Part shown: piece after piece, positions 8,664 through 17,687 of the stretch
Numbering within the stretch: the stretch's first letter is position 1
Layout of the letters: the number at the start of each line of letters is the position of its first letter
DNA from: Halanaerobium congolense
Lineage (GTDB): Bacteria; Bacillota; Halanaerobiia; Halanaerobiales; Halanaerobiaceae
Reading direction: 5' to 3'
Assembly: GCF_004366375.1 (NCBI RefSeq)
Contig: NZ_SOEF01000025.1
Span: 1 to 41,881, forward strand
DNA length: 41,881 nt
The notes under the pieces: generated by a model
What the model saw: the letters and a program-made list of their open reading frames with translations, nothing else
Database searches by the model: none
What the model was told of the DNA's origin: nothing
Position numbers and translations under genes: made by a program

Positions 8664-9707
8664 ATGCTAAAAAAACAGATAATAATTTTATTCATTTTAG
8701 CAATTTTATTTATCTCACCTTTGAGTGAAGCAGCAGATTTATCATTAACTGATGCTGTTAAATTGGCTGAGAAAAATAATAAAGATTTAAAAATTGCAGA
8801 ATTTGAGCAGCAAATATCAGAACTGGAATTAATAAAGACAAGAGCTGAAAATAATGCGGCTGAAATAAATTCTGAATCTTTAAAAGCTGAAATTAGATTT
8901 TTTAATAATAGTGAAAACTACCGCAGCAAAAAAAGTAATATTATTAAATCTGTTATTAATGATTATTTAAGGCTATTATCGTTGGCTGAAGAAAAGAAAG
9001 CAGAAAAATTGAAGCTGGAAGTAGAAGCAAGGCTTTTAGCAGAAATGGAGAAACGCTTTCAGTTAAAAGATATTAATAGAAGAGAATTAACAGAACAGCA
9101 GAATGACTACCGAGAAAAGCAGATTATTGTCGAAGACTTAGAAAATAATTATCAGCTGCAGAAACTTAATTTTAAAAATGAATTAGGTCTTCAGAATGAA
9201 ATTGAATTAGAATCAGTTAAAGAGATTAATTATTGGAATATCAAAGAAACCCAAATTCTAAAATCAGCTTTTGATAACAGTTTTTTGTTAAAAATTGCTG
9301 AATCAGAAACTAAACTGGCTGAAATAGAAAATAAAGTTTCCAATATTGATGCAGCTGAAATTGATCAAAAAATAGCTGAAATTTCTATTGAAAAAGCAGA
9401 AAAAAATTATGAAAATGAAAAAGAAGAATTGGAAAATCAAATTAAAGCAGAATATCTGACCTTAACTCAGGCAGAGGCTAAAATTGAAGTTCAAAAAGAA
9501 AGAAAAGATAGGGCAGAAAATGTATACCAACAGAGTTTAAAAGAATATGATCTGGGAATAATAACTAAAACTGCTGTCTTAGAAACTGAGGCTGCTTTTT
9601 TAACTCAAAAATATCAGTATTTAAACTCAATCTTAGATTATTATCAGGCTGCTGAAGAACTGGCCCAAACAGCTGGTCTTGAGGCTGGAGTGATTTTAAA
9701 TGACTGA
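8664..9707 (+). CDS. Short TolC-like outer membrane efflux protein paralogue
   Basis: This 347-residue protein has a signal peptide (to about residue 23) and two helical repeats of the outer membrane efflux family, each opening with the typical long amphipathic helices (SLTDAVKLAEKNNKDLKIAE; later KNYENEKEELENQIKAEYLTL). The family is usually 420-470 residues. This one is short because the beta-hairpin segments that build the outer-membrane barrel are not evident between the helices, whereas the next gene has them. A GGGGGG ribosome binding site precedes the ATG. Its end overlaps the next gene by 8 bp, so the efflux genes are translationally coupled. It may form part of a heteromeric channel or only a periplasmic coiled-coil. 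Confidence 0.75.
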   Translation: MLKKQIIILFILAILFISPLSEAADLSLTDAVKLAEKNNKDLKIAEFEQQISELELIKTRAENNAAEINSESLKAEIRFFNNSENYRSKKSNIIKSVINDYLRLLSLAEEKKAEKLKLEVEARLLAEMEKRFQLKDINRRELTEQQNDYREKQIIVEDLENNYQLQKLNFKNELGLQNEIELESVKEINYWNIKETQILKSAFDNSFLLKIAESETKLAEIENKVSNIDAAEIDQKIAEISIEKAEKNYENEKEELENQIKAEYLTLTQAEAKIEVQKERKDRAENVYQQSLKEYDLGIITKTAVLETEAAFLTQKYQYLNSILDYYQAAEELAQTAGLEAGVILND

Positions 9708-11001
9708 AAAAAACTTTAAAACAATGGTTCTGAGTCTATTAATTTTAACATTTTTTCTAACAATTTCTCCTAATGCAGCAGCAGAAAAAGCAGCATTTTT
9801 TGAAGCATTAAGCAGAGAAATAGATAATAATTCAAATTCTTATACAAATAGTTTTTCGGAACAGTCAGTTTATGATGGCAGTAGAGCAAATTTGAACTTT
9901 AAACGTGAATTTCTTTCAGGAGCTGAGATTTCCCAACGAGCTATTTTAGATGACCAGGGCAGAGAAAATTATAACTTTAGCTTTTCTTATCCCTTATTAC
10001 CAGGCACTAATAGTGAATTAGAAAATCAATATTTTGAACTTAAAAAAGAAATAATTTTAGCTGAAGCTGAATATTTAAAACTTAAAGATCAAATAATTAT
10101 TGAACTTAGCTCTGATTATTTAAATCTTTTAAATCAAAAAAAAGAAGTAGAAAACTTGTCTAGAACCAAAAATGATGCTGCTCTGGCTTTAAAAAGAGCG
10201 GGAAGAAAATCAGAAATTAATGAAATTACTAAAAGTGAAATGCTGGCTGCAGAAATTTCTTTTTTGGAAGCAGAAAATTCTTATTTAAATTCAAAAAATG
10301 AATTTGAAAAACAGAAAGATAGTTTAGAAGTTGATTTAAATTTAACCCAAGAAGAAAGTCTATTGCTGGAAGATAGAAAAAAATTAGAATCAGAGCTAAA
10401 AGCTTTTGTTTTTGATTATAACTCGTATCAATTTGAAGAGTTATATGAGTTTTTTATTCAAGAAAACAGTGAACTTTTAGCCAAAAATATAAATATAGAA
10501 ATTCTAAAAAATGAATTAAATACTAAGGCAAGATCTGATTTTGAACTAAATTTAAGCGGAAATTATGATTATGATGAAGATGAGAGTATATTAGGAGTTT
10601 CTTTAAGTTATGATTTATTTGATAGTGGTTCTAAAAAAAATAATATAGAAAAAATTGAAGCCAGATTGAAATTAACTGAGAAAGAAATATCAAATCAAGA
10701 AAAAGAGCTGAAAATTGAGCTGCAGTCTATGTTAAATCAACTCTCAAATTTCAATAGACAGCTACAAAAATCAGAGTTGGAACTAAAAAAAGCAGAACTA
10801 GATTTAAAAGAAGCAGAAGAAAAGCAGAAAAAAGGTATAATAACAGATAAAGATTATCTGCTTCAGGAAATAGATTTTTATCAAAAATTAACACAGCTTC
10901 AAGACAGCAGAGACAGAGTTTTAATTGAAAAACTAAAATTAAGCCAGGCTTTAAATAAAGGAATTTTTAAGTTAGATAAGGGGCGGAGAGACTATGAATA
11001 A
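9700..11001 (+). CDS. TolC-like outer membrane efflux protein
   Basis: This 433-residue outer membrane efflux protein has a signal peptide (hydrophobic stretch about 10-25, cleavage near Ala-Ala-Ala). Strand-like alternating segments occur at about 65-108 (DGSRANLNFKREF to FSFSYPLLPG) and about 285-310 (FELNLSGNYDYDEDES to GVSLSYDLFDSG). They sit between long coiled-coil helices, matching the two-repeat TolC plan with four barrel strands per subunit. It would form the outer-membrane duct for the RND pump encoded downstream. It overlaps both its upstream and downstream neighbours by 8 bp. The sequence is very rich in Glu and Lys. The family call is secure; the exported substrate is unknown. 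Confidence 0.85.
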   Translation: MTEKNFKTMVLSLLILTFFLTISPNAAAEKAAFFEALSREIDNNSNSYTNSFSEQSVYDGSRANLNFKREFLSGAEISQRAILDDQGRENYNFSFSYPLLPGTNSELENQYFELKKEIILAEAEYLKLKDQIIIELSSDYLNLLNQKKEVENLSRTKNDAALALKRAGRKSEINEITKSEMLAAEISFLEAENSYLNSKNEFEKQKDSLEVDLNLTQEESLLLEDRKKLESELKAFVFDYNSYQFEELYEFFIQENSELLAKNINIEILKNELNTKARSDFELNLSGNYDYDEDESILGVSLSYDLFDSGSKKNNIEKIEARLKLTEKEISNQEKELKIELQSMLNQLSNFNRQLQKSELELKKAELDLKEAEEKQKKGIITDKDYLLQEIDFYQKLTQLQDSRDRVLIEKLKLSQALNKGIFKLDKGRRDYE

Positions 11002-12301
11002 AAAAACAATAATTGTATTAACACTATTATTAAGCTTAGTTAGTTTTAATTTCAGCAGTACTTTTTTTATTACTGCTGAACCTGCTGCAGTTTATGCTCA
11101 GAGTGGCGGTGGAGGTGGTGGCGGACGCGGCCAGGGAGTAGAAGCCGACTCTGATGCTGCTTCAGTAGCTGTTGAAACAGTAGAAAGCTTTAGAGGTGAC
11201 TTTACAGACGAAATCACAGTCACAGCCAAAGCAGAGGCAAAAAAAGAAGTGAAAATAACTTCGGATATTAGAGATTTCATAACTTCAGTTAACTATCAAC
11301 TGGGTGATGAAGTTGAGAAAAATGATCTTTTAATTGAACTGGACACCAGTGATTCAGAGCTGGATATTTTGGAGGCTGAAGCTGCCCTAAAGAGTGCGGA
11401 AGCAGATTTAGAAGAAGCTTTAAATGGTCCTTTAAAGGCAGAAATTGCACAGCAGGAGGCAAGAGTAAAAGAAGCAGAATCTGAATTAAAATTGCAGCAG
11501 GAAAATTATCAAAGACAAAAAGAATTATATGCAGATGAATATATTTCAAAACAGGAATTAGAGCAAGCCGCAAACAAGCTAACTGCTGCAGAGAGCAGCT
11601 ATATTTCTGCAGAAAAATCTTTAGAACTTTTAAAAGCAGGAGCCAGAAAAGAACAGATAAAAAAATTAGAATCACAGAAATTAAGAGCAGAACTAAACTT
11701 AAAAAGGGCAGTTAAAAACCAAAATGACAGGAAAATAAAAACGCCAATTTCTGGTATAGTTTCTTATCTTAACGCTCAAGCAGGTGAGAAAATAACAGCT
11801 GATACCACAGCAATCATTACTGATATTAGTCAGATCGAACTAACAGCTTATATTAGTGAATTATATATTAATGATTTAGAAAAAGGAGAAACAATAAAAG
11901 CCTATTTTAATTCTATTGATCAGGAATTTGAGGGTGAAATAATTGGTATTTCTCCCAGAACTGCTGAAGCAAGAAATACATTTCCAGTGAAAATGCAAAT
12001 AGATAATCCAGAAAAAGTAATAAAAGCTGGGATGAATGCCGCTGTTAGTTTAATTACTGCTAGAGCCAATGATGTAGTAATCATATCTCAAGATGCACTT
12101 TTAGAAGAAAATGGAGAGAATTATATTTATATTATCAAAGATTCTACTGCAAAAAGAAGATCAGTAAAAGTATTTTTAGAAAATGAAGATCATGCTGTTA
12201 TTAGTTCAGGCCTCGAAGAAGGAGAAAAAGCTGCAGCAGTTGGAAAAGAAAACTTAAGAGATGGAATTAAAGTTACTACAGCTGCTGGAGGTGAACAGTA
12301 A
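10994..12301 (+). CDS. RND efflux periplasmic adaptor subunit (HlyD/AcrA type)
   Basis: This 435-residue membrane fusion protein links the inner-membrane RND pump to the TolC channel. After a signal peptide (to about residue 35) comes an unusual Gly-rich linker (residues 38-46, a run of Gly with Arg). Then follow a first barrel/lipoyl half (about 60-115), a long alpha-hairpin of about 110 residues (about 118-235), the second lipoyl half (KIKTPISGIVSYLNAQAGEKI) and beta-barrel domains to the C-terminus. The lipoyl motif and hairpin identify the family. It overlaps the upstream TolC gene by 8 bp, and its stop overlaps the pump gene start (TAATG). No lipobox is seen. The substrate range cannot be inferred. 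Confidence 0.92.
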   Translation: MNKKTIIVLTLLLSLVSFNFSSTFFITAEPAAVYAQSGGGGGGGRGQGVEADSDAASVAVETVESFRGDFTDEITVTAKAEAKKEVKITSDIRDFITSVNYQLGDEVEKNDLLIELDTSDSELDILEAEAALKSAEADLEEALNGPLKAEIAQQEARVKEAESELKLQQENYQRQKELYADEYISKQELEQAANKLTAAESSYISAEKSLELLKAGARKEQIKKLESQKLRAELNLKRAVKNQNDRKIKTPISGIVSYLNAQAGEKITADTTAIITDISQIELTAYISELYINDLEKGETIKAYFNSIDQEFEGEIIGISPRTAEARNTFPVKMQIDNPEKVIKAGMNAAVSLITARANDVVIISQDALLEENGENYIYIIKDSTAKRRSVKVFLENEDHAVISSGLEEGEKAAAVGKENLRDGIKVTTAAGGEQ

Positions 12302-15300
12302 TGAAAATTTCAAATCTATCTGTTGACCGACCTGTAGCGATAACTATGATTATTTTAGTAATTGTTCTGATTGGAGGAGTTGCCTTGACAATGCTCCCCT
12401 TAGAGCTTACTCCAGATATTGAAATGCCTTTTTTGATGATTACAACCTCCTACAGTGGTGGCAGTCCAGAAGAAGTAGAAGAATTGGTAACCAGACCCAT
12501 AGAACAGAGTGTAGCTACTTTAGATGGGCTTGATACTTTAAGTACAACAAGCAGGGAAGGATTTTCCTGGGTAATGCTCCGGCTTAATTATGGTACAGAT
12601 TTAACCGAAGCTAAGAATGATTTACGAGATTTGATGGCAGAAATAGAAAATAGGCTGCCTGATAGTGCTGAAACCCCTAGAATTAGAAACTTTGATCCCA
12701 ATGCCGAGCCAATCATGGAAATTTCTATTGCTGGGATGGAAGCAGAACAATTAAAAACTATTGCTGAAGATAGTATTCAGCCTGAATTAGAAAAGATTAA
12801 TGGAGTAGCAGCTGCCGAAATAAGTGGTGGTCGAGAAAGAGAAATAAAAATAAATATTGATCAAAACCTGCTAGAGGCCTATCAAATTAGCCTAGATCAG
12901 ATTGCTTCTGTTATTAGAGCCTCAAACCAGGATGGTGGACTGGGCAGTGTTATGGTGGGAGAAGAAGAAATTTCAGTTAGAGCCCAGGGAGAATTTGAAA
13001 TTGTAGATGATATTAGGAATCTTAAAATTAGAACATCTGCTGGAGATGAAATACCACTGACTTTAATTTCAAAAATAGAAGACAGTTATAAAGATGTAAG
13101 CAGCATTAGTTATTTAAATGGAAGAGAAAGTGTTGGTCTTTCAATTCAAAAACAGGGTGACAGTAATATTGTATCTGTGGCCAATGAGGTTGAAACTGCT
13201 GTAGAAAATTTAAAGCAGAGTTATAGTGATTTAGAAATTGTTATTACCAGTAATAATGCTGAATATATCAAAGATTCCCTAGCAAGTGTACAGCAGAACT
13301 TTATTATAGGTGGTATTTTAGCAGTAATAATTTTATACTTATTTTTGCGAAATATCAGCAGTACTATAGTTATTGCTACTGCAATTCCAACTTCTATTTT
13401 AGCAACTTTTGCAATAATGTTTTTTACAGATCTAAGCATCAACACAATTACTCTTGGTGGTATTGCTCTTGGAGTTGGAATGATCGTTGATAATTCAATT
13501 GTTGTCCTGGAGAATATTTATAGAAAAAGAGCAAAAGGCCTGGATAGGTTTAAAGCAGCTAAAGCAGGTAGTTCTGAGGTGACAACAGCAATTTTTGCTT
13601 CTACCTTAACTACTGCTGCAGTATTTATTCCAATTGTTTTTGTTGAAGACATGATGGCAGAACTTTTTACTCCAATGGCTTTAACAGTAAGTTTTTCTTT
13701 ATTTGCCTCACTTTTAGTCGCTCTAACCTTTATTCCAATGTTATCTTCTAAAGCCTTAAAAATTAGTCATAATGAAAATAATAATGCCTTAAAAGATAAA
13801 AAATATCTAAATTTTTATCAGAATATACTCAAAAAAGCACTGAAAAATCGCTATAAAATACTAGTCGGATTAATAGTCTTTTTTATCTTTTTTGGATCAG
13901 GAATTTACTTTGGTTTTATTCCAATCACCACCGAATATATGCCAGCTTCAGATCAGGGTTCAATTAGAGTTTATGTTTCGATGCCTGATAATTCGACAAT
14001 TGAACGCAGTGACCAAATAGCAAAAGAAATTTATAATCAGATTAAAGAGATTAAAGAGATAGAAAATGTAACTGCTAGGGTAAACAATGGTCGGGCTCGT
14101 TTTAGTATTGAATTAATTACTCAGGATCAGCGCCAGCAGGATGTTGAAGCGGTTGCAGAAGCAATTAGAAATAAAACTGCTGCCATTGCCGGTCCAAGAA
14201 TTAATGTAGCTGCCCAGAGCTCAATGCGAGGTGGCAGTGGTAGTTCGATTGAAGTTAAAATAAGTGGATCAGATTTAGAAACACTACTTAACTATGGTGA
14301 AAATGCAGAAAGACTACTCAATAAGATTGAGGGTATAAGAAATACTGATCTGTCGCTTGAAAGAGGAAACCCGGAAATTCATGTTAATTTAAACAGGCGA
14401 GAAATTCAAAATCAGGGATTTACTGAAAGAGAAATTATAACTTATGCTGAAATGGCATTAGACGGCAGTACTGTCGATCAATTAACAGAGGCTGGAGAAG
14501 AAATCGATATAATTATTCAGCTGGCTGAAGCTGACCGCCGCTCTTTAAATAATTTGAGAAACTTAAAAATATTTAAAGCAAATGGAGATTCAGTTTTATT
14601 ATCTCAATTAGCCGAAATTGGCCCAGGTAGTGGTTTTTCAGCTATTGAGCGCGAAAATCAGCAGCGTTATATTACTGTTAGTGCTGATACTTTTGAACGT
14701 GCACTTGGTGAAGTCCAGCAGGATGTTGAAAAAATAATGGCAGCAGAATTGAATCTTCCGACAAACTACCTTTTAAGCTATGGTGGTGAAGCCCAGGAGA
14801 TGGATGAGTCTTTTTCTCAGTTAATTATAGCAGCGGTAATGGCCATCTTATTAGTTTATATGGTCATGGCAGCTCAGTTTGAGTCATTAATATATCCTTT
14901 TGTCATTATGTTTACAGTTCCTCTTTCGGCTGCTGGGGCTGTGATAGCTTTAATTATTACCGGTATGTCATTGAGTACTTATGGTATGATTGGAGCCATA
15001 ATGCTGGTTGGAATTGTAGTTAATAATGCTATAGTTATGATTGATTACATTAATAATCGCAAAGAGAAAATGAATCGTCGAGAGGCTATTTTAGAAGCAG
15101 CACCGATAAGATTAAGACCAATCTTAATGACAACATTAACTACTGTTTTGGCAATGATGCCGCTTGCAGTTGGAATTGGTACAGGTGCTGAAACTCAACA
15201 GCCTTTAGCTGTAGTAGTTATTGGCGGATTATTATTTTCTACAATATTAACTCTAATTATTATTCCAGTTGTCTATGATATTGTCGATGAATTTAGAAAT

Positions 15301-15342
15301 AAAGTAGTTAATTATTTAAGAAAAATTGTTCATAATGAGTAA
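12301..15342 (+). CDS. RND efflux transporter permease (HAE1/AcrB/SwrC type)
   Basis: This 1013-residue inner-membrane proton-driven pump has the RND plan of twelve transmembrane helices with two large periplasmic loops. The N-terminus (SVDRPVAITMIILV, then PLELTPDIEMP) is typical of the family. Helix 4 carries GMIVDNSIVVLENI, where one of the two proton-relay aspartates of AcrB is an Asn, as also found in SwrC-type pumps. The helix 10 region has LVGIVVNNAIVMIDYIN. Length is normal and there is no frameshift. It is the last gene of the spy-like/tolC/tolC/adaptor/pump block and is followed by a strong terminator. It probably exports amphiphilic compounds, drugs or detergents; the exact cargo is unknown. 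Confidence 0.95.
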   Translation: MKISNLSVDRPVAITMIILVIVLIGGVALTMLPLELTPDIEMPFLMITTSYSGGSPEEVEELVTRPIEQSVATLDGLDTLSTTSREGFSWVMLRLNYGTDLTEAKNDLRDLMAEIENRLPDSAETPRIRNFDPNAEPIMEISIAGMEAEQLKTIAEDSIQPELEKINGVAAAEISGGREREIKINIDQNLLEAYQISLDQIASVIRASNQDGGLGSVMVGEEEISVRAQGEFEIVDDIRNLKIRTSAGDEIPLTLISKIEDSYKDVSSISYLNGRESVGLSIQKQGDSNIVSVANEVETAVENLKQSYSDLEIVITSNNAEYIKDSLASVQQNFIIGGILAVIILYLFLRNISSTIVIATAIPTSILATFAIMFFTDLSINTITLGGIALGVGMIVDNSIVVLENIYRKRAKGLDRFKAAKAGSSEVTTAIFASTLTTAAVFIPIVFVEDMMAELFTPMALTVSFSLFASLLVALTFIPMLSSKALKISHNENNNALKDKKYLNFYQNILKKALKNRYKILVGLIVFFIFFGSGIYFGFIPITTEYMPASDQGSIRVYVSMPDNSTIERSDQIAKEIYNQIKEIKEIENVTARVNNGRARFSIELITQDQRQQDVEAVAEAIRNKTAAIAGPRINVAAQSSMRGGSGSSIEVKISGSDLETLLNYGENAERLLNKIEGIRNTDLSLERGNPEIHVNLNRREIQNQGFTEREIITYAEMALDGSTVDQLTEAGEEIDIIIQLAEADRRSLNNLRNLKIFKANGDSVLLSQLAEIGPGSGFSAIERENQQRYITVSADTFERALGEVQQDVEKIMAAELNLPTNYLLSYGGEAQEMDESFSQLIIAAVMAILLVYMVMAAQFESLIYPFVIMFTVPLSAAGAVIALIITGMSLSTYGMIGAIMLVGIVVNNAIVMIDYINNRKEKMNRREAILEAAPIRLRPILMTTLTTVLAMMPLAVGIGTGAETQQPLAVVVIGGLLFSTILTLIIIPVVYDIVDEFRNKVVNYLRKIVHNE

Positions 15343-15366
15343 AGTGAAATTAATAGAACAGATCAA

Positions 15367-15391
15367 AAAGGGACCAGATTTTGGTCCCTTT
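15367..15391 (+). terminator. Rho-independent terminator after the efflux operon
   Basis: A 10-bp perfect stem AAAGGGACCA/TGGTCCCTTT with a 5-nt loop lies 24 bp after the pump stop codon. It also faces the end of the convergent gene at 15425 and may serve both. Confidence 0.9.
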
Positions 15392-15424
15392 AATCTTAAA
15401 AAATCACTTTAAAGATTTAGTAGA

Positions 15425-16279
15425 TTAATTGAAAAGATCACTCAAATCAATTTCAAGATCTAGTTTTACATTGATATCATTATTATCATCGTTATCACTA
15501 TTATCATCATTTTCATCTTCATCCCAATCATCGTCATCATATTTGTCATCATCGTCCCAGTCATCATGATCGTCATCCCAGTCATCATCATCTTCCATCT
15601 TATTATATTTTTCTTTTAATTCTTCGTAAACATTATATTTATTAGCTTCTCTACCTCTGCCTGATTTTTTGATAGTTCTACCAGTATTTAAATTTTTATA
15701 GTAGTAGCTATATTTATTATTTGCATGATGCACATCAAGCATTTCTATCATATTACGATCTTTATAATAATATTCATATTTCTGATTTTTAATTTCTATT
15801 TTTTCTTCGACACCTGTTCGTTTATTATTATACTTGTAGTCATAGTTATTTCCTCTAACCTTAATAATTTCAGTGCCACCTTTAAATTCATACTTTTTAT
15901 CATATTTTTTAGTATCTAAAGGTGGAAAATGTCTATCCCTTTTAGGATGTCTGAATCTTACTAAATCGTCATCAAAAATAATCTGGGGTAAACCATAATA
16001 TCTGTGGAATTCACTAATTCTTTCTCTATTTCGAACCAATCGATCAAGTTCATCTCTGTCCAATCTTTTATCTGAATTACTGTAATAATATAAAATCAAG
16101 CTAATATCCTTACTGTCCAGACCCAGTCTGGCCATATATTCTAAATCATCATCATTAACATCTTTAAATACTCTAACAAGTAGATTTTTATCAAAATCAT
16201 CTAGTTCTAGAGCTGCTGCCGAAATCGAAGCAAGTAATAAAATGCTGATTAAAAGAAAAGAAGTGAATTTTAATTTCAT
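15425..16279 (-). CDS. Secreted protein with tyrosine-rich repeats and Asp/Trp-rich tail, unknown function
   Basis: This 284-residue exported protein was not recognised. It has a clean signal peptide (cleavage near Ala-Ala-Ala-Leu, about residue 23). A helical, charged region follows, including a segment with DKRLDRDELDRLV that could be EF-hand-like. Residues about 142-207 contain three repeats of roughly 22 residues, each with the pattern Tyr-x-Tyr-x-Tyr plus Lys/Asn. The tail (about 225-272) is almost pure Asp with evenly placed Trp, Tyr and Lys, suggesting calcium or cation binding. A TAAGGAGG site supports the ATG at 16279. It is transcribed away from the hemerythrin gene. The extreme acidity is consistent with a secreted halophile protein. 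Confidence 0.75.
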   Translation of the reverse strand: MKLKFTSFLLISILLLASISAAALELDDFDKNLLVRVFKDVNDDDLEYMARLGLDSKDISLILYYYSNSDKRLDRDELDRLVRNRERISEFHRYYGLPQIIFDDDLVRFRHPKRDRHFPPLDTKKYDKKYEFKGGTEIIKVRGNNYDYKYNNKRTGVEEKIEIKNQKYEYYYKDRNMIEMLDVHHANNKYSYYYKNLNTGRTIKKSGRGREANKYNVYEELKEKYNKMEDDDDWDDDHDDWDDDDKYDDDDWDEDENDDNSDNDDNNDINVKLDLEIDLSDLFN

Positions 16280-16661
16280 TATTAATCCTCCTTATATTTG
16301 AAATTATTAGTTTCCTAATTTTATTATATCCTTGTTCATTATAAATTACAATTCTTAAAAATTCTTTTTAAAAATAAATATAAGTAATTTTTTTGGTATT
16401 AATTTGATAAAAGTCTTGATATATATTAAAATATAAATAGTTTTGATTAGAAAATCCTGTTCACTCTTTTAATTTTTAGCATATAATTTACGATATCAAT
16501 AAAATTTAACTTTAATTGATTGCAGATTATATAGATGATAATTTATTCTTCAAAGCAAAAATCAATTCAAAAAAATAAATTAAAAGCAGGAATAGTTATT
16601 ATTATAAAGAATAAAGTTATATAAGCTTAAATTTTTTGATAATCGATAAAGGAGTGAAAAA
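16280..16661. other. Divergent intergenic region between the secreted Asp-rich protein and hemerythrin
   Basis: This 382-bp AT-rich stretch lies between two divergent genes. It contains the AGGAGG site of the leftward gene close to 16290, one good rightward promoter (16404-16432), and an AAAGGAG site at 16648-16654 for the hemerythrin gene. No open reading frame with a good ribosome site and no RNA gene was recognised. Confidence 0.6.
16404..16432 (+). promoter_or_regulatory. Putative sigma-A-type promoter for the hemerythrin-cheX operon
   Basis: TTGATA at 16404-16409 and TAAAAT at 16427-16432 are separated by 17 bp, close to the vegetative consensus. This leaves a leader of about 225 nt before the hemerythrin start. 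The region is AT-rich, so chance matches are possible. Confidence 0.45.
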
Positions 16662-17072
16662 ATGATCTGGAAAGATGAATACAAAATTGGAGTAGAACTT
16701 GTTGACAGCCAACATGAAGAGCTTTTTAAGCGTTTAGGTGACTTTATAGTAACTGTAAGAAGTGACCAGGACAAAGAAGAAAAAAGAAAAGAAATTGAAA
16801 AAACTTTAGATTTTATGGGAGAATATGTAGTTACACATTTCAATGCTGAAGAAGCACTGCAGAAAAGATATAATTATCCAGACTATGAAAATCATCATAA
16901 GATACATGAAGATTTCAAAGCAGAAATTGCTGAATTTAAAAAAGAATATAAAGAAAATGACTATGATGAAGATTTTGTTCTGGAGTTTAGTGGAAGGTTA
17001 TTAACCTGGTTGATTAATCATGTAGCATCAACAGATCAGGATATTGGCGAACATATTAATTCAGTTAAATAG
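16662..17072 (+). CDS. Bacteriohemerythrin
   Basis: This 136-residue di-iron oxygen-binding protein forms a four-helix bundle. The iron ligands can be placed: His18, His59 and Glu63 (HFNAE), His78 and His82 (HHKIH), His120 and Asp125 (HVASTD). Length is normal for a single-domain bacteriohemerythrin. An AAAGGAG site precedes the ATG. In anaerobes such proteins sense, store or remove traces of oxygen. It lies only 17 bp before cheX, so the pair is probably cotranscribed, hinting at a link between oxygen and chemotaxis control. The ligand assignment is firm; the physiological role is inferred. Confidence 0.95.
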   Translation: MIWKDEYKIGVELVDSQHEELFKRLGDFIVTVRSDQDKEEKRKEIEKTLDFMGEYVVTHFNAEEALQKRYNYPDYENHHKIHEDFKAEIAEFKKEYKENDYDEDFVLEFSGRLLTWLINHVASTDQDIGEHINSVK

Positions 17073-17089
17073 AAGGAGGAAATTAATTA

Positions 17090-17545
17090 ATGGATGTTAA
17101 ATACTTAAATCCAATAATTGCAGCAACTGATTCAGTTTTTGAAACTATGTTATCTCTTAAACCTGAAAAAGGAAAAATGTCTGTTCAAGAAGAGTTGATA
17201 ACTGATAAGGAAGCTAATGTTATTATTGGCATGACTGGAGATATAAGAGGATCAATTGTTTATAGCTTTTCTGAAGAAATGGCCCTAAAAGTAGTAGCTG
17301 CAATGTCTGGTATGGAAATGGACACACTCGATAAATTTGTTACATCTGCTATGGGAGAATTAGGTAATATAATAAGTGGGAAAGCTACAGTAGGTTTATC
17401 AGAACAAGATCTTGAATGTGATATTGTTCCACCTCAGATTGTAACCGGAAAAGAAATCAATATTACTTCTGAAGCCGATTCAGTGCTTATGGTTAACTTT
17501 AACACTGAACTTGGCGATTTTGATGTTAGCTTTGCTATAAAATAA
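17090..17545 (+). CDS. cheX: Chemotaxis phosphatase CheX
   Basis: This 151-residue protein belongs to the CheC/CheX/FliY family that dephosphorylates CheY-P. It has the single catalytic E-x2-N motif (Glu90, Asn93 in SAMGELGNIISG) and the ANVIIGMTGDIRGSIVYSF strand region. One motif and this length favour CheX over CheC. It acts in the cytoplasm, probably as a dimer, resetting the flagellar motor signal. A strong AAGGAGG ribosome site precedes it. It follows the bacteriohemerythrin gene by 17 bp and is followed by a terminator. No other chemotaxis gene is in the window, so this is a detached copy. Confidence 0.9.
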   Translation: MDVKYLNPIIAATDSVFETMLSLKPEKGKMSVQEELITDKEANVIIGMTGDIRGSIVYSFSEEMALKVVAAMSGMEMDTLDKFVTSAMGELGNIISGKATVGLSEQDLECDIVPPQIVTGKEINITSEADSVLMVNFNTELGDFDVSFAIK

Positions 17546-17557
17546 TTTGAATAAATT

Positions 17558-17583
17558 AAAAGCTCCTGCGGGGAGCTTTTTCT
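17558..17583 (+). terminator. Rho-independent terminator after cheX
   Basis: A 9-bp stem AAAAGCTCC/GGAGCTTTT with a 5-nt loop and a T-rich end lies 12 bp after the cheX stop codon. Confidence 0.92.
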
Positions 17584-17687
17584 TTTACCAAGCAGGATTA
17601 TAATTCTATCTCTAGAATAATAAATAATAACAGAATTAAAATAACAAGAATAAATTTTAATAATTTACTGAGATGGAGGCAGCAAAT

